DNA from: Pseudovibrio denitrificans JCM 12308
Lineage (GTDB): Bacteria; Pseudomonadota; Alphaproteobacteria; Rhizobiales; Stappiaceae
Reading direction: 5' to 3'
DNA: 64,000 nucleotides
Assembly (NCBI RefSeq): GCF_001310815.1
Contig: NZ_BAZK01000007.1
Location: 62,001 to 126,000, forward strand
The notes under the pieces were generated by a model. It made no database searches. It was given only the letters and a program-made list of their open reading frames with translations, and was not told the origin of the DNA. The stretch's first letter is position 1. Each line of letters begins with the position of its first letter. The position numbers and the translations under genes are program-made. Shown one piece after another: positions 19,577 to 29,637 of the stretch.

Positions 19577-20431
19577 TTAGCCCTCCGCCATTTGGGATTC
19601 AAAGCTGCGGTCCAGCGTCATCAAGCGGTCTTCGTCCTGATCCAGACGAGGAACAGCACTCAGCAGACCCTTAGTGTATGGATGGCTTGGCTTGCCGAAG
19701 ATATCAACTGTAGAGCCCTGCTCCATCACCTCACCCTTGTACATCACCATGGTACGCTCACAGGAGCCAGCCACGATGCCAAGGTTATGGGTGATCAGAA
19801 CAATCGCCATGTGGAACTCTTCTTGAAGTTCCACCAGAAGGTCCATGATGCGCGCCTGAACAGTTACGTCGAGCGCAGTTGTCGGCTCATCCGCAATCAG
19901 TAGCTTTGGACGGCAGAGCAGAGACATCGCGATCATTACACGCTGGCGCATACCACCGGAGAATTCGTGCGGGTAAAGGTGAATGCGGTTCTTCGCATTC
20001 GGGATCTTCACCGCTTCCAGCATACGCACACATTCAGCAATCGCATCTTTCTTCTTCATGCGCTTGCCGTCTGGCGAGTTGTAGATCAGCGTCTCAGCCA
20101 TCTGGTCTGAAATACGCAAGTAAGGGTTCAGGGAGGTCATCGGATCCTGGAAGATCATCGCGATCTCATTGGATCGAAGCTTGTTCATCTCCTCATGAGA
20201 AAGGCCGATAACTTCCTGTCCCTGATACTTGATTGATCCGGAAACCTGCGCGTTGTGCGGCAAAAGCCCCATGGTCGCGAAGGCGGTCTGGCTTTTACCA
20301 GATCCGGATTCACCCACGATCGCAAGAGTTTCGCCCTTGTCGATCGTCAGGTTTACGTTTCTTACGGCTTCCACCAATCCGTCAGGAGTGTCGTAGGTGA
20401 TCCGTAGGTTTTGGATATCCAGAAGTGCCAC
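19577..20431 (-). CDS. oppD: Oligopeptide ABC transporter ATPase, OppD-like
   Basis: The 284-residue ATPase has Walker [12 protein letters not shown], the Q-loop [11 protein letters not shown], signature [14 protein letters not shown] and Walker [14 protein letters not shown]. It is shorter than E. coli OppD (337 residues) at the C-terminus, where the cluster-binding Cys-rich tail would be. It starts with GTG behind a full AGGAGGTGA ribosome site that overlaps the stop of oppC. Confidence 0.92.
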   Translation of the reverse strand: MALLDIQNLRITYDTPDGLVEAVRNVNLTIDKGETLAIVGESGSGKSQTAFATMGLLPHNAQVSGSIKYQGQEVIGLSHEEMNKLRSNEIAMIFQDPMTSLNPYLRISDQMAETLIYNSPDGKRMKKKDAIAECVRMLEAVKIPNAKNRIHLYPHEFSGGMRQRVMIAMSLLCRPKLLIADEPTTALDVTVQARIMDLLVELQEEFHMAIVLITHNLGIVAGSCERTMVMYKGEVMEQGSTVDIFGKPSHPYTKGLLSAVPRLDQDEDRLMTLDRSFESQMAEG

Positions 20432-20442
20432 GATTTCACCTC

Positions 20443-21372
20443 CTACCGGTCTTTAGGGTCAAGCGCATCGCGCAGACCGTCACCGATAAAGAAAAAGCTG
20501 AACAGAGTGATGATGAAGAAGAACATTGGGAATGCCAGCTGCCACAAAGTGCCATACTGCATGGTTCCCGCGCCTTCAGCGATCAACGCACCCCAGCTGG
20601 TGTTCGGCTCCTGAACACCCAGACCAAGGAAGGAAATGAAGCTCTCGGTCAGGATCATCTGTGGAACCAGAAGGGTCGCGTATACAACAACAACACCCAG
20701 CAGGTTCGGCACGATGTGACGAAGAATGATCGTAATTGGCTTTACACCTGTCGCGATTGCAGCTTCCACGAACTCCTTGTTCTTCAGCGTCAGGGTCTGA
20801 CCGCGTGCAATACGGGACATGTCCAGCCAGGAAATCAGGCCGATACCCACGAAGAGCATGAAGATGGAACGCCCGAACACAACCAGCAGAAGGATCAGAA
20901 CGAACATGTAAGGGATGGACTGCAGAATATCGACGATACGCATCATCACGTTGTCGACCTTGCCGCCAGTATAGCCAGCGATCGCGCCATAAAGAGTACC
21001 AACGACCACTGCGATCAGAGCGCCGATCACGCCAACCATCAGAGAAATCTGGGTACCCTGAACAACACGCGCGAACAAGTCGCGGCCAAGCTCATCAGCA
21101 CCAAAATAGTGGCCATTTTCAATGCTTGGAGCACCGAGTTCTGCAATCTGGCCCAGAACACCCCAGTCGATCTCTTCGTTAGACCACGCGGCGATCAAAT
21201 GACCGAAGGTGGAAAATGCGAGAACGCCAATAAGAATGATCAGGCTGACAAGAGCAGCTTTGTTTTTGAGGAAGCGGCGGCGCGCATCTGCGAAGAGCGA
21301 ACGACCTTGCACTTCATCCTGAGCAGCCAGATTATCTGCCAACTGCTCCATTTTTTGAACATCTACCATCAT
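20443..21372 (-). CDS. oppC: Oligopeptide ABC transporter permease, OppC-like
   Basis: The 309-residue permease has an N-terminal cytoplasmic tail, a first membrane segment (ALVSLIILIGVLAF), a periplasmic loop with FGADELGRDLFARV, and the inner-membrane EAAIATGVKPITIILRH coupling loop (EAA motif). This is the standard OppC/DppC plan. It follows oppB by 11 bases and precedes oppD. Confidence 0.93.
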   Translation of the reverse strand: MMVDVQKMEQLADNLAAQDEVQGRSLFADARRRFLKNKAALVSLIILIGVLAFSTFGHLIAAWSNEEIDWGVLGQIAELGAPSIENGHYFGADELGRDLFARVVQGTQISLMVGVIGALIAVVVGTLYGAIAGYTGGKVDNVMMRIVDILQSIPYMFVLILLLVVFGRSIFMLFVGIGLISWLDMSRIARGQTLTLKNKEFVEAAIATGVKPITIILRHIVPNLLGVVVVYATLLVPQMILTESFISFLGLGVQEPNTSWGALIAEGAGTMQYGTLWQLAFPMFFFIITLFSFFFIGDGLRDALDPKDR

Positions 21373-21383
21373 GTGCTCAGCCC

Positions 21384-22307
21384 TCAGTATCTAATCTTCG
21401 GGTCGACCCATGCATACAGGATGTCGACAATGAGATTGAAGAGAATGGTGAGACCGCCAACGAGGATGGTGATACCCATCATCACTGCATAGTCTCGGTT
21501 GAGTGCAGAGTTCACGTAGAACTGACCAATACCACCAGTAGAGAAGTACATGTCGATGATAACGGAACCTGTGATCATGGAGACGAACGCAGGGCCGAGA
21601 TAGGACATGACTGGCAGCAGAGCAGGCTTAAGAGCGTGCTTGAAGATGATAACCCTGTACGGCAAGCCTTTCGCCATCGCTGTGCGAATGAAGTTTGTAT
21701 GCAGCACTTCCAGCATGGAAGAGCGGGTCAAACGAGCGACAGATGCCATGTAACTGGTCGAAAGCGCGATCACAGGCAGGATCAAGTGGTTCCACTGGCC
21801 GTCGTTCCAGCCACCGCCTGGCAACCAGCCAAGCCACAGGGTGAAGGTGAGAACGAGGATTGGTGCCATAACGAAGTTAGGCAGTACCTGTGCGCCGATA
21901 GAAACACCAACTGCAAAGTAGTCAAGCCAGCTGTTCTGTTTGAGCGCTGCTGCGATACCTAGCGCGCCTCCAACAAGGACAGCCACGGCGAATGACAGGA
22001 AGCCATAGGTCAGAGTGACCGGGAAGCCATTTGCAATGATGTCGTTAACACTCCGGTCCTTGTACTTAAAGGATGGGCCGAAGTCGAATTCCGTAATGAT
22101 TCCACCAATATAGTTGATGATCTGAACGTATATTGGATTGTTAAGGCCGTATTTGGCCTCAATGTTTGCAAGAACCGCAGGTGGGAGCGGGCGCTCGGAT
22201 GTGAATGGGCCGCCGGGTGCCGCATGCATGAGCAAGAATGAGATGACTATGAGCAGCAGCAATGTAGGAATTGCAATCGCCACTCTTCGTAGGATGTAGC
22301 TGAGCAT
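21384..22307 (-). CDS. oppB: Oligopeptide ABC transporter permease, OppB-like
   Basis: This 307-residue permease starts MLSYILRRVAIAIPTL as OppB/DppB proteins do, has six probable membrane segments, and carries the coupling sequence RTAMAKGLPYRVIIFKHALK. It is separated from oppA by 94 bases containing a hairpin with a short U-tract. That would make more binding protein than permease. Confidence 0.93.
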   Translation of the reverse strand: MLSYILRRVAIAIPTLLLLIVISFLLMHAAPGGPFTSERPLPPAVLANIEAKYGLNNPIYVQIINYIGGIITEFDFGPSFKYKDRSVNDIIANGFPVTLTYGFLSFAVAVLVGGALGIAAALKQNSWLDYFAVGVSIGAQVLPNFVMAPILVLTFTLWLGWLPGGGWNDGQWNHLILPVIALSTSYMASVARLTRSSMLEVLHTNFIRTAMAKGLPYRVIIFKHALKPALLPVMSYLGPAFVSMITGSVIIDMYFSTGGIGQFYVNSALNRDYAVMMGITILVGGLTILFNLIVDILYAWVDPKIRY

Positions 22308-22361
22308 TGTTATTAGTGTCTCGTATGAAGAACGGGTGTTTCAGCAACAAAAACATGCAAA

Positions 22362-22388
22362 AACACCGGTGTCAGAAACACCGGTGTT
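22362..22388 (-). terminator. Intra-operon attenuating hairpin between oppA and oppB
   Basis: AACACCGGTG (22362-22371) and CACCGGTGTT (22379-22388) form a 10-base perfect stem with a 7-base loop. On the minus strand five U residues follow. As a leaky terminator or 3'-end stabiliser directly after oppA it would raise the binding protein above the membrane parts. Confidence 0.7.
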
Positions 22389-22401
22389 CTTGATTGCTGA
22401 A

Positions 22402-24030
22402 TTACTTCGCAACCTTGTAGAGGTTTTTCGCGTACCAGTTCTGCTCAGCGTTTTTGATTGGCCAGTTTTTCAACTGTGCGTTCATCATGTAAACGTTGGT
22501 GTAGTGGTAGATCGGAATGATTGGCATTTCAGCTGCCATGATCTCTTCTACACGGGTGTAGTTTGGCTGAGGATCAGCTGCAGACTTCGCGCCTTCCAGC
22601 AGTTCGTCAACTTCTGCGTTAACAAACTTACCATCATTGTAGCCGGACTCGGAGTCCATCAGGTCAAGGAAGGTAGAAGCTTCGTTGTAGTCACCGCACC
22701 ATGCGCCACGAGCAAGCTCGAAGTTCTGGTTGCCACGCTCATTCAGGAATGTCTTCCATTCCATGTTGTTCATGTTGACTTTAACGCCGAGCTTCTGCTT
22801 CCACATCTGGGTCATCGCGATAGCGATTTTCTTGTGACCTTCAGAAGTGTTGTACACCAGATCGAACTCAAGTGGGTTGTCTTTGGTGAAGCCAGCAGCT
22901 TCCATCAGTTCTTTAGCTTTTGCATCACGCTCAGCCTGAGACCAACCAGCAAAGTCAACTTTTGGTACGTCGAAGCCAGCGGTTACTGCAGGAGTGAAGG
23001 TGTAAGCCTGGAACTGACCACCCTGAAGAACAGCGTCGGTGATTACGCGACGGTCAAGAGCGTATGCCAGAGCCTTACGTACACGAACGTCCTTGAACTC
23101 TTCCGGACCGGAATCGGACAGGTTGAAGGTGTAGTAGTAAGAGCAGAGACGTGGGAAGACCACGGCCTGATCTGGATACTCTTTCTGAAGACGTGGGAAC
23201 TGACCAGCTGGAACTTCAGTACGGTCGGTTTCACCTGCCAGGTAACGGGTCAGAGCGATGTTTTCATCGTTGATCACAAGGGTTTCAACCTTGTCGATGA
23301 TGGTCGCGTCGTTATCCCAGTAGTTGGTGTTACGTTCCATGATAGCAGTTTCCTGCGGAACGTGCTTCACCAGCTTGTATGCACCGTTAGAAACGATGTT
23401 TTCAGGCTTTGTCCATTCAGCACCATGTGCTTCGATCGCCCAGGAAGGGGATGGGAAAGTGCTGGAGTGAGTGGTCATTGCTGCGAAGTAAGGCAGAGGT
23501 TTGGTCAGCTTAACTTCGAGAGTGTGATCGTCGATAGCTTTGATGCCTAGCTCTTCAGGCTTCATTTCGCCCTTAACGATTGCATCAGCATTTTCTACAG
23601 ACATCAGCTCAGCGTACCACTGGTACGGAGAAGCCAGTTCTGGGCTTGCAAGGCGGCGCCATGCGAATACGAAGTCGCCAGCTGTTACAGGCTTACCATC
23701 AGACCACTTTGCGTTGTCGCGCAGTTTGAAGGTGTATGTCAGCTTGTCATCAGAAACGGTGTGGCTCAGAGCAACACCTGGTACCAGGTTGCCGAGGTTA
23801 TCCTGGTTGTACAGACCTTCAAACAGGTTACGTGCGATCTCGGAGCCAGATACGTCTTCGTTGACCTGTGGGTCAAAAGAAGAGTGCTCGTCAAGAATAC
23901 GGTAAGTGAAAGTCTGGTCGTCAGCGAGTTTCTCGCCTGTTTCTGGATGAACACCCGCAGCAAATGCAGAGGTAGAGAGCAATGCGGTGCCTACTACGCT
24001 CGCCAAAAGAGCGCTTTTGCTGAATTTCAT
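22402..24030 (-). CDS. oppA: Oligopeptide-binding periplasmic protein, OppA-like (SBP family 5)
   Basis: This 542-residue protein has a signal peptide (MKFSKSALLASVVGTALLST, cleaved after SAFA) and the SBP_bac_5 fold, including the family region LTYTFKLRDNAKWSDGKPVT. It delivers peptides to the OppBCDF pore. The ribosome site GAGGAG precedes the ATG. It leads the operon, followed by the hairpin at 22362-22388. Similarity to E. coli OppA in the N-terminal region (EIARNLFEGLYNQDNLGN, VPGVA) suggests true oligopeptides rather than dipeptides. Confidence 0.93.
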   Translation of the reverse strand: MKFSKSALLASVVGTALLSTSAFAAGVHPETGEKLADDQTFTYRILDEHSSFDPQVNEDVSGSEIARNLFEGLYNQDNLGNLVPGVALSHTVSDDKLTYTFKLRDNAKWSDGKPVTAGDFVFAWRRLASPELASPYQWYAELMSVENADAIVKGEMKPEELGIKAIDDHTLEVKLTKPLPYFAAMTTHSSTFPSPSWAIEAHGAEWTKPENIVSNGAYKLVKHVPQETAIMERNTNYWDNDATIIDKVETLVINDENIALTRYLAGETDRTEVPAGQFPRLQKEYPDQAVVFPRLCSYYYTFNLSDSGPEEFKDVRVRKALAYALDRRVITDAVLQGGQFQAYTFTPAVTAGFDVPKVDFAGWSQAERDAKAKELMEAAGFTKDNPLEFDLVYNTSEGHKKIAIAMTQMWKQKLGVKVNMNNMEWKTFLNERGNQNFELARGAWCGDYNEASTFLDLMDSESGYNDGKFVNAEVDELLEGAKSAADPQPNYTRVEEIMAAEMPIIPIYHYTNVYMMNAQLKNWPIKNAEQNWYAKNLYKVAK

Positions 24031-24528
24031 CTAGGAATCTCCTCACTACATCGGTCGCCTGTTCCCCAACAGCGCCGACTTGGATACATTTCTCAATAGG
24101 ATCTGGAGTTCACCTCAATTGAAGGGCAAACCCAAAAAATTGCATATTTTCCTGAGAGCAACGCAAAATAGAAATTATTTCGCCGTTTAGCAGCTCCCCA
24201 CGAGTGGCTTTATGCTCAGTTCCCCTCGCTGCTGGCAGATACGCATATCCCGGTACGCACTCTAACGTAGTTTTTATCTTATTCAATTGTATTCTTCGCA
24301 AGAAATGCCCGCTGCATCATATCCTGGGGGAAATCTAGTTAGAACGATAGGCTAGGAAGCTTGCACATTCCTAGGTTTTTGAAGCTTTTTAGGTAGTTTT
24401 GCGACCAATAAAATTTCCAAAGAAAAATATCTGAATCAATCAGAATGACTATTAACCAAAATTGCGAGTAATTAGTTAGGTATTCATAACCCATACTCTT
24501 TGCAGGGCAGAGTCTTCGGGTGGGGCAT
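24031..24528. other. Divergent intergenic region, oppA and the HAD-UbiA gene
   Basis: About 500 A/T-rich bases hold the promoters of two divergent units. No gene is supported. I see no convincing operator palindrome. Confidence 0.5.
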
Positions 24529-26006
24529 ATGGAAGAAATTCAGAGAGTTCACAGGGCAGCGGATCCTGAATTACAACCTCCGCTCATATTAGATCTTGAT
24601 CACACGCTGATAAGAACAGATTGCTTTTTCGAAGCGCTCATTCTGTTCCTAAAATCAAACCCATTGAATTTATTCATCGTTTTGCAGTGGCTTTTCCATG
24701 GGAGAGCCTATGTCAAGCAACAGCTGGCGATCCGGGTAGATTTAAAAATCGATAATCTTCCCTTAAATGAGGATGTTGTTGCCTATGCACGGGCGGAAGC
24801 GGCCAAAGGGCGCAAGGTTCACATGGCGACGGCCGCTGATGAACTATTGGCACTCGCAATTGCTGATCGACTCGGCTTTGTTGAAGAAGTTCATGCAAGC
24901 AATGGCAAGATCAACCTGAAGGCGGAAAACAAGGCGGATTATCTTAAGACCCGTTTTCCAGAAGGCTTTGCATACGCCGGTGATAGCCTCTCTGATCTTC
25001 CCGTGTTCAAGAAGGCGTTGCAGTCGCTGATCGTCCACCCCTCCAGCTCATTCTCTAAAAGGGCTGAGGAGTGTGGTGCAGTTGAAATGACTTTTGCCCG
25101 GCCAGATGGTTTCTGGAAGCCCTTTCTGAAAAGCCTGCGCCTTCATCAATGGGCAAAGAATTCGCTGCTCTTTATTCCTCTCATCCTGGGCGGACAGGCT
25201 CTGAACCCAGTAGCTTGGGGAAGTGCCTTCCTTGGCTTTGTCGCGCTCGGCATTTTGGCCAGCTCGACTTACTTGCTTAACGATCTTTGGGACCTCGAAG
25301 CTGATCGCCAGCACTGGAGCAAGAAGGCCAGACCGTTGGCGTCCGGCAAGCTAAAGATTGCCCACGCCATATTCGCCATCCCAGTCGGATTGCTCCTGAG
25401 CTTCAGTATCGCAGCGGTTTTAGGGCCCTTCGTTGTGTTGGGATGCTTTTGTTATCTTGTCTCAACGGTTGCTTACTCATTCTATTTGAAGCGCGTACCT
25501 CTTCTCGATACCGCAGTCCTCGCTATGCTCTTCACCATGCGTCTTGGCATTGGTGTTACACTTGTTGATGTACCGCCCTCCCCTTGGCTCTTCGTCTTTT
25601 CTATGTATCTGTTCCTCTCGTTGTCATTGGCAAAGAGGCACACAGAGTTGGGTCGCCATGTGGAGGCTGGCACCAATGGGGAGATGTCGGGGCGAGGCTA
25701 TCAGAACAAAGATCTCCCGTTCTGCTAGCTCTTGGTGCGGCGAGTGGGTTGGCTGCAACGCTGGTGATGGTGCTTTATCTGACCAATGAGGCATTCAGCG
25801 CAGACTTCTATTCAACGCCTGCCCTCTTATGGGGTATGCCGCCAATCCTGTTCCTCTGGTTGGGGCGTGTCTGGCTCAAATGCCAGCGATTGGAGCTGAA
25901 TGACGATCCGGTGGTCTTTGCATTGAAAGATCGGCAAAGCCTGATGCTTGGAGGTGTTCTTGGCTTGATGTTTATAAGTGCTTGGTTTGGAGGCTACTTG
26001 CTCTAA
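24529..26006 (+). CDS. HAD phosphatase-UbiA prenyltransferase fusion, one frameshift
   Basis: The restored protein has about 492 residues. Residues 1-190 are a HAD-type phosphatase domain: motif I DLDHTLIRTD and motif III/IV GDSLSDLPVF. Residues 200-490 are a UbiA membrane prenyltransferase with its first Asp-rich site NDLWDLEADRQH followed by KKARPLASG. The frame breaks near 25715: CTCCCGTT must read CTCCCCGTT, after which the sequence continues VLLALGAASG to the stop at 26006. A related fold makes decaprenylphosphoryl-phosphoribose, and a fused phosphatase could remove the 5-phosphate. GtrA and a GT-C-like gene follow, which fits polyprenyl-phosphate sugar export. Confidence 0.8.
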
Positions 26007-26446
26007 TGGTTGCTGCACGCCTTGCGGCGCTCAAGTCCTCTTATGAGACGAGCCCCGAGTTTCGTCAGATCGTCCGCTTTTTGTTCGCGGGCGGTTTTGC
26101 TGCCTTCGTGAATTGGCTTTTGCGGATTGGCCTTTCGGTCTTCTTGCCGTTCTGGCTCGCAGTCCTGCTGGCTTACTTCATTGGTATGAGCGTTGGGTAC
26201 ACACTCTATAAGCACTTTGTGTTTGTCAGAGCAGAGAAGCCTGAGAGCGTCAGACGGCAGGTTCTCATCTTTCTAGGAGTGAACCTGTTCTCTGCTTTAA
26301 TCGTGCTTGGGCTATCCGTTGGAGTGAATGAAGTGCTGCGAACAGCACTCCCTCTCTTTATTGCTCAGGCGCTTGCCCATGGTTTTGCGATCGCTGTTGG
26401 TGCTGTCACCAACTATCTTGGTCACAAGGTGATTACCTTCCGCTAG
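26006..26446 (+). CDS. GtrA-like membrane protein
   Basis: This 146-residue protein with four membrane segments fits the GtrA family (QIVRFLFAGGFAAFVNWLL; YTLYKHFVF; GAVTNYLGHKVITF). Members are thought to flip polyprenyl-phosphate-linked sugars across the membrane. Its ATG overlaps the TAA of the HAD-UbiA gene (TAATG), so the two are translationally coupled. It ends with a 4-base overlap with the convergent GT-C-like gene. Confidence 0.88.
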   Translation: MVAARLAALKSSYETSPEFRQIVRFLFAGGFAAFVNWLLRIGLSVFLPFWLAVLLAYFIGMSVGYTLYKHFVFVRAEKPESVRRQVLIFLGVNLFSALIVLGLSVGVNEVLRTALPLFIAQALAHGFAIAVGAVTNYLGHKVITFR

Positions 26447-27684
26447 GCGTTGGCGACAAAAGCCAACGCCTGCATGGCCACGTTCAGGAACAATGCCTGC
26501 ACCACCAGAAGTGCAAAGATGCCGAGGTTGTCGCGTTGAATGGTTCTCACCACAAACAGCATCATGAGCGGTAGCCAATCCAACACGTAGCGCTGGACGG
26601 AATACTGCGAGAAACCGTTGGAGTGATAGAACAGTGTCACACCAGCGATAAGTGCAATCGTGAGTGTTGCAAAGAGATATTCCCGATCCCATTTGGCCAG
26701 AAAGAAGTAGAGTAGGAACGGCGCACCGATAAAGAGTGCGATGCCTTTGTCTCCAAAACCACTCATCTCGGTCAGGTACTTACCTGAGAACTCGATGTCA
26801 GGCCCCTGCACGAAGAAATGTATCAGGTTGAAGAGCAGATAGTCTCTATGGAACAGGCCAAGTTCCTGTACCCTATCCTCAATCCATTCCGCAGCAGGAT
26901 CTCCAAGCGCATCCCACTCCGGCGGGAAAATATAAGCATAGCCCGTCTGCATAGGATCGCCAAAGCGCGCGTAGTTGTAGGCGAAGTAAATGCCGATGGC
27001 GATGGCCGGGAAGACAGCTAGTTTGAGCAGCCGTTTGATGCTCTCTGCGTTGATCGCAAAGATTGATCTGTCAGGCGGGGTTATCAGGACAAAGAAGAAC
27101 GGCATGTAAAGAATGCTCATCTGCCGCGTCAAGAAGGCAAGGCCAATGAACAAGCCAACCAGCCACGCGTTCCGCTTCACCAGCGCAGACCAGATGGCAA
27201 GTGACGTCAACATGGCCGCGACCGCTTGAGCGAAGAACCAGACCCCATCAGATCGAAGCACCACATACTGCAGCGGTGTCGCAAACAGGAAGGCAGCAAC
27301 CAGCAGAAGAACAAGGCGATAATCCGTCTGATATTGCCGAGTAATCTGCCACCAAACCAATCCGGTTATGACGAAACACAGCAAACCCAGTGCAATGAAG
27401 TGATGAAAGCTGATACCAAAGATAGCCACAAACGGTAGTGCGATTAGTGCTGGCACAGGCGGAAAAATCACAAAGATCTTTTCTTCAAAGAGTGCGCAAT
27501 CCAGATCAAAACAACGCGCAGCATCAAAACGGCCCTGTAAGAATGCATCTGCTAACAGCGCATATGAGTTGCTTTCCGGTTGTTCGCCTAGCAACCGAAA
27601 TGCAATAGCTGCCAGAAGAATAAAGACCAGCCCACCCAACACTGCAGTGAGAAGCGCGCCTCTAAATCGCTCAATCAAAATCAT
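26443..27684 (-). CDS. Polytopic GT-C-type glycosyltransferase-like protein
   Basis: The 413-residue protein has about 10-11 membrane segments and an early acidic periplasmic loop. The order of features (N-terminal segment, then DAARCFDLDCALFEE and FPPVPALI) resembles GT-C/ArnT-like enzymes that use polyprenyl-phosphate sugars. No clear DD or DE catalytic motif is visible, so function stays putative. It faces the GtrA gene tail to tail with a 4-base overlap. It begins at ATG behind GGGGGCAT. Confidence 0.6.
   Translation of the reverse strand: MILIERFRGALLTAVLGGLVFILLAAIAFRLLGEQPESNSYALLADAFLQGRFDAARCFDLDCALFEEKIFVIFPPVPALIALPFVAIFGISFHHFIALGLLCFVITGLVWWQITRQYQTDYRLVLLLVAAFLFATPLQYVVLRSDGVWFFAQAVAAMLTSLAIWSALVKRNAWLVGLFIGLAFLTRQMSILYMPFFFVLITPPDRSIFAINAESIKRLLKLAVFPAIAIGIYFAYNYARFGDPMQTGYAYIFPPEWDALGDPAAEWIEDRVQELGLFHRDYLLFNLIHFFVQGPDIEFSGKYLTEMSGFGDKGIALFIGAPFLLYFFLAKWDREYLFATLTIALIAGVTLFYHSNGFSQYSVQRYVLDWLPLMMLFVVRTIQRDNLGIFALLVVQALFLNVAMQALAFVANA
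26445..26471. terminator. Hairpin at the convergent GtrA/GT-C gene ends
   Basis: AGGCGTTGGC (26445-26454) and GCCAACGCCT (26462-26471) form a 10-base perfect stem with a 7-base loop, at the shared end of two convergent genes and inside the last codons of one. No U-tract follows on either side. It may end transcription in both directions weakly. Confidence 0.45.
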
Positions 27685-27958
27685 GATGCCCCCAAAATAT
27701 GGGAGAGTAATAGCATCAAGAATCCTAGTGTCTTCTTAAGGTTTTGCAGAACGTGCCAATGACACTAACCGAAAACTAAGCTGGAACACGTCAAAGCCGT
27801 TCATTGGTTTCAACTCATCTCATTTCTTGATTTCACATTTGTTGCCTGATAGGTGAGAGATATTGCTCCCACAGATTATGCCGTGATCACGGTAGGTCCT
27901 GCGCTCTGGGTTTTAGACTGAACCTGCAAAACAGCCGGGATGAAACAGGAATATCCAG

Positions 27959-29221
27959 ATGTCGGACTCTCCGAAAACCGCAGGTGCGAGCCTGGGAACG
28001 GTTGAATTTGTTGCCCTCATGGCTACGCTGACCAGCCTGACTGCACTCTCTATTGATGCAGTGCTGCCTGCTTTTACGGTCATCGGAGAAGATCTGCAGC
28101 TTGAAAACTCAAACAACGTTCAGTTCATTATTTCTGCGCTGTTTCTTGGGCTCAGCGTCGGACAGTTTTTCTTTGGTCCGGTATCAGACCGCTTTGGTCG
28201 CAAACCTGCTGTGTATGCAGGCTCAGTGGTGTTTGCGCTTGGTGCTGTTCTTGCGGCCACGGCAACATCTCTTCCCATGATGCTATTTGGAAGGCTGCTG
28301 CAAGGTATTGGTGCAAGTGCGCACCGGACGGTGGTGATGGCGATTATCCGCGACAAGTATGTTGGCGCGGAGATGGCACGCATCCTGTCTTTCGTAACAG
28401 CTGTGTTTATTATTGTGCCAACATTAGCACCGTTGATCGGTCAGGGCATTCTGTTTGCTGCTGGGTGGCGTGCGATCTTTGTTATCATGCTGATCATGGC
28501 TTCTGTTGGATGTATCTGGCTTGCGGTTCGTCAGCCTGAAACGCTTAAGCCGGAGAACCGCCGCACGATCACGCCGAAAGTGCTTTGGCAAGGCCTGGAG
28601 GAAGTCGTCAGCCACAAGGCGACCCTGCTTTATACCGCCGCCTCTGGCTTCGTGTTCGGCACCATGATGACCTACCTCAGCACAGCGCAGCCGATGTTTG
28701 CTGACATCTACGACGTGCATGAGACCTTCCCGCTGTACTTCTCCGGAATTGCAGTGGTGTTCGGTATGGCATCCATCGTTAATGGCCGCATCGTGCGTCG
28801 TATTGGACTACAGAACATGTGCCGCGCTGCACTTGGCATCCAGATTGTCGCCAGCCTCGCCTTTGCACTGTACCTGCTGTTTGTCGACAGTACCCCTGCT
28901 TTGTGGCTGTTCATGACCTATCTGTCTTTTGCGTTCTTCTGTCAGCCGATGCTGAATGGTAATCTCAATGCGATGTCTATGGAGCCTCTTGGCCATATTG
29001 CTGGCTTGGCTGCCACTCTGATTGGTGCGTCCACCACGTTTATTGCGCTCATTCTTTCTGTGCTGGTTGGTCGTTTTTATGATCAGACCCTGCTGCCGCT
29101 GTCCTTCGCATTCTGCGTGTTTGGTGGGATCGCGCTGGTTCTGGTGGTTCTTGGCGCGCGGGTACAGAAAGCCGAAAAGATCGCGTCCTCAAACACGATC
29201 TCCGCAGAAGCCAGCGCTTAA
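27959..29221 (+). CDS. Bcr/CflA-family MFS drug exporter
   Basis: This 420-residue protein has 12 predicted membrane segments and Bcr/CflA features: LTALSIDAVLPAFTVIGEDL at segment 1, GLSVGQFFFGPVSDRFGRKP (motif A) and LLQGIGASAHRTVVMAIIRD (motif B/C region). Such proteins export bicyclomycin, chloramphenicol, sulfonamides or cysteine by proton antiport. The ATG follows CAGGAA. No dedicated regulator is adjacent. Confidence 0.9.
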   Translation: MSDSPKTAGASLGTVEFVALMATLTSLTALSIDAVLPAFTVIGEDLQLENSNNVQFIISALFLGLSVGQFFFGPVSDRFGRKPAVYAGSVVFALGAVLAATATSLPMMLFGRLLQGIGASAHRTVVMAIIRDKYVGAEMARILSFVTAVFIIVPTLAPLIGQGILFAAGWRAIFVIMLIMASVGCIWLAVRQPETLKPENRRTITPKVLWQGLEEVVSHKATLLYTAASGFVFGTMMTYLSTAQPMFADIYDVHETFPLYFSGIAVVFGMASIVNGRIVRRIGLQNMCRAALGIQIVASLAFALYLLFVDSTPALWLFMTYLSFAFFCQPMLNGNLNAMSMEPLGHIAGLAATLIGASTTFIALILSVLVGRFYDQTLLPLSFAFCVFGGIALVLVVLGARVQKAEKIASSNTISAEASA

Positions 29222-29250
29222 GCGCTCAAAAAAGCAAATTTCATCGCCGG

Positions 29251-29637
29251 CTATTTCTTCTTCGGAAGTGTTCTCACCCAGGAGACAGCCGGCATTTCTA
29301 CGTTTGAGCCGGGATACCAGTCGTCACGAACTTCTTCGTGGCCTTCTTTGGTACAGACGATCTGTGCGTCTTTGTACTCCTCAGGAATGACCAGTTGACC
29401 GGGGCTCTTCACGTGCAGGTTTTCTGCAAAGCCATCCAGAATGCACTGTGCGCCTGAAGGCTTGGTTTCAATAGAGACCACATAGGCGTCAGAAGGTGGT
29501 TTGGAAGGATCCGGCCCGAATACGTTGGATTGGCATGCGGCGAGCAAAGCTGCAGATGCAACAAGAACTCCGACAGATGCTCCCTTTAAAACAAGGGAGC
29601 TGAAAGAACCAATTTCTGATGATTTGGCGGTCCGCAC
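29251..29637 (-). CDS. Small lipoprotein with PEGA-like domain
   Basis: From GTG 29637 (behind CAGGAG) this encodes 128 residues: a lipoprotein signal with lipobox LLAAC, then a region with VVSIETKPSGAQCILDG, QLVIPEE and IVCTKEGHE. It resembles PEGA-type beta domains that bind cell-surface material. The same pattern (TxPxGAxCxLxG, then a second Cys about 37-39 residues on) occurs in the lipoprotein at 44495-44926, so the two look like paralogues. The function is unknown. It is convergent with the MFS gene. Confidence 0.7.
   Translation of the reverse strand: MRTAKSSEIGSFSSLVLKGASVGVLVASAALLAACQSNVFGPDPSKPPSDAYVVSIETKPSGAQCILDGFAENLHVKSPGQLVIPEEYKDAQIVCTKEGHEEVRDDWYPGSNVEMPAVSWVRTLPKKK

Noticed and set aside
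24110..24301. 63-residue frame upstream of oppA on the minus strand
   Set aside because: Lies in the promoter region, no ribosome site and no protein-like features.
29213..29226. Palindrome AGCGCTTAAGCGCT at the MFS gene stop
   Set aside because: No loop to form a terminator, and it is mostly inside the last codons.
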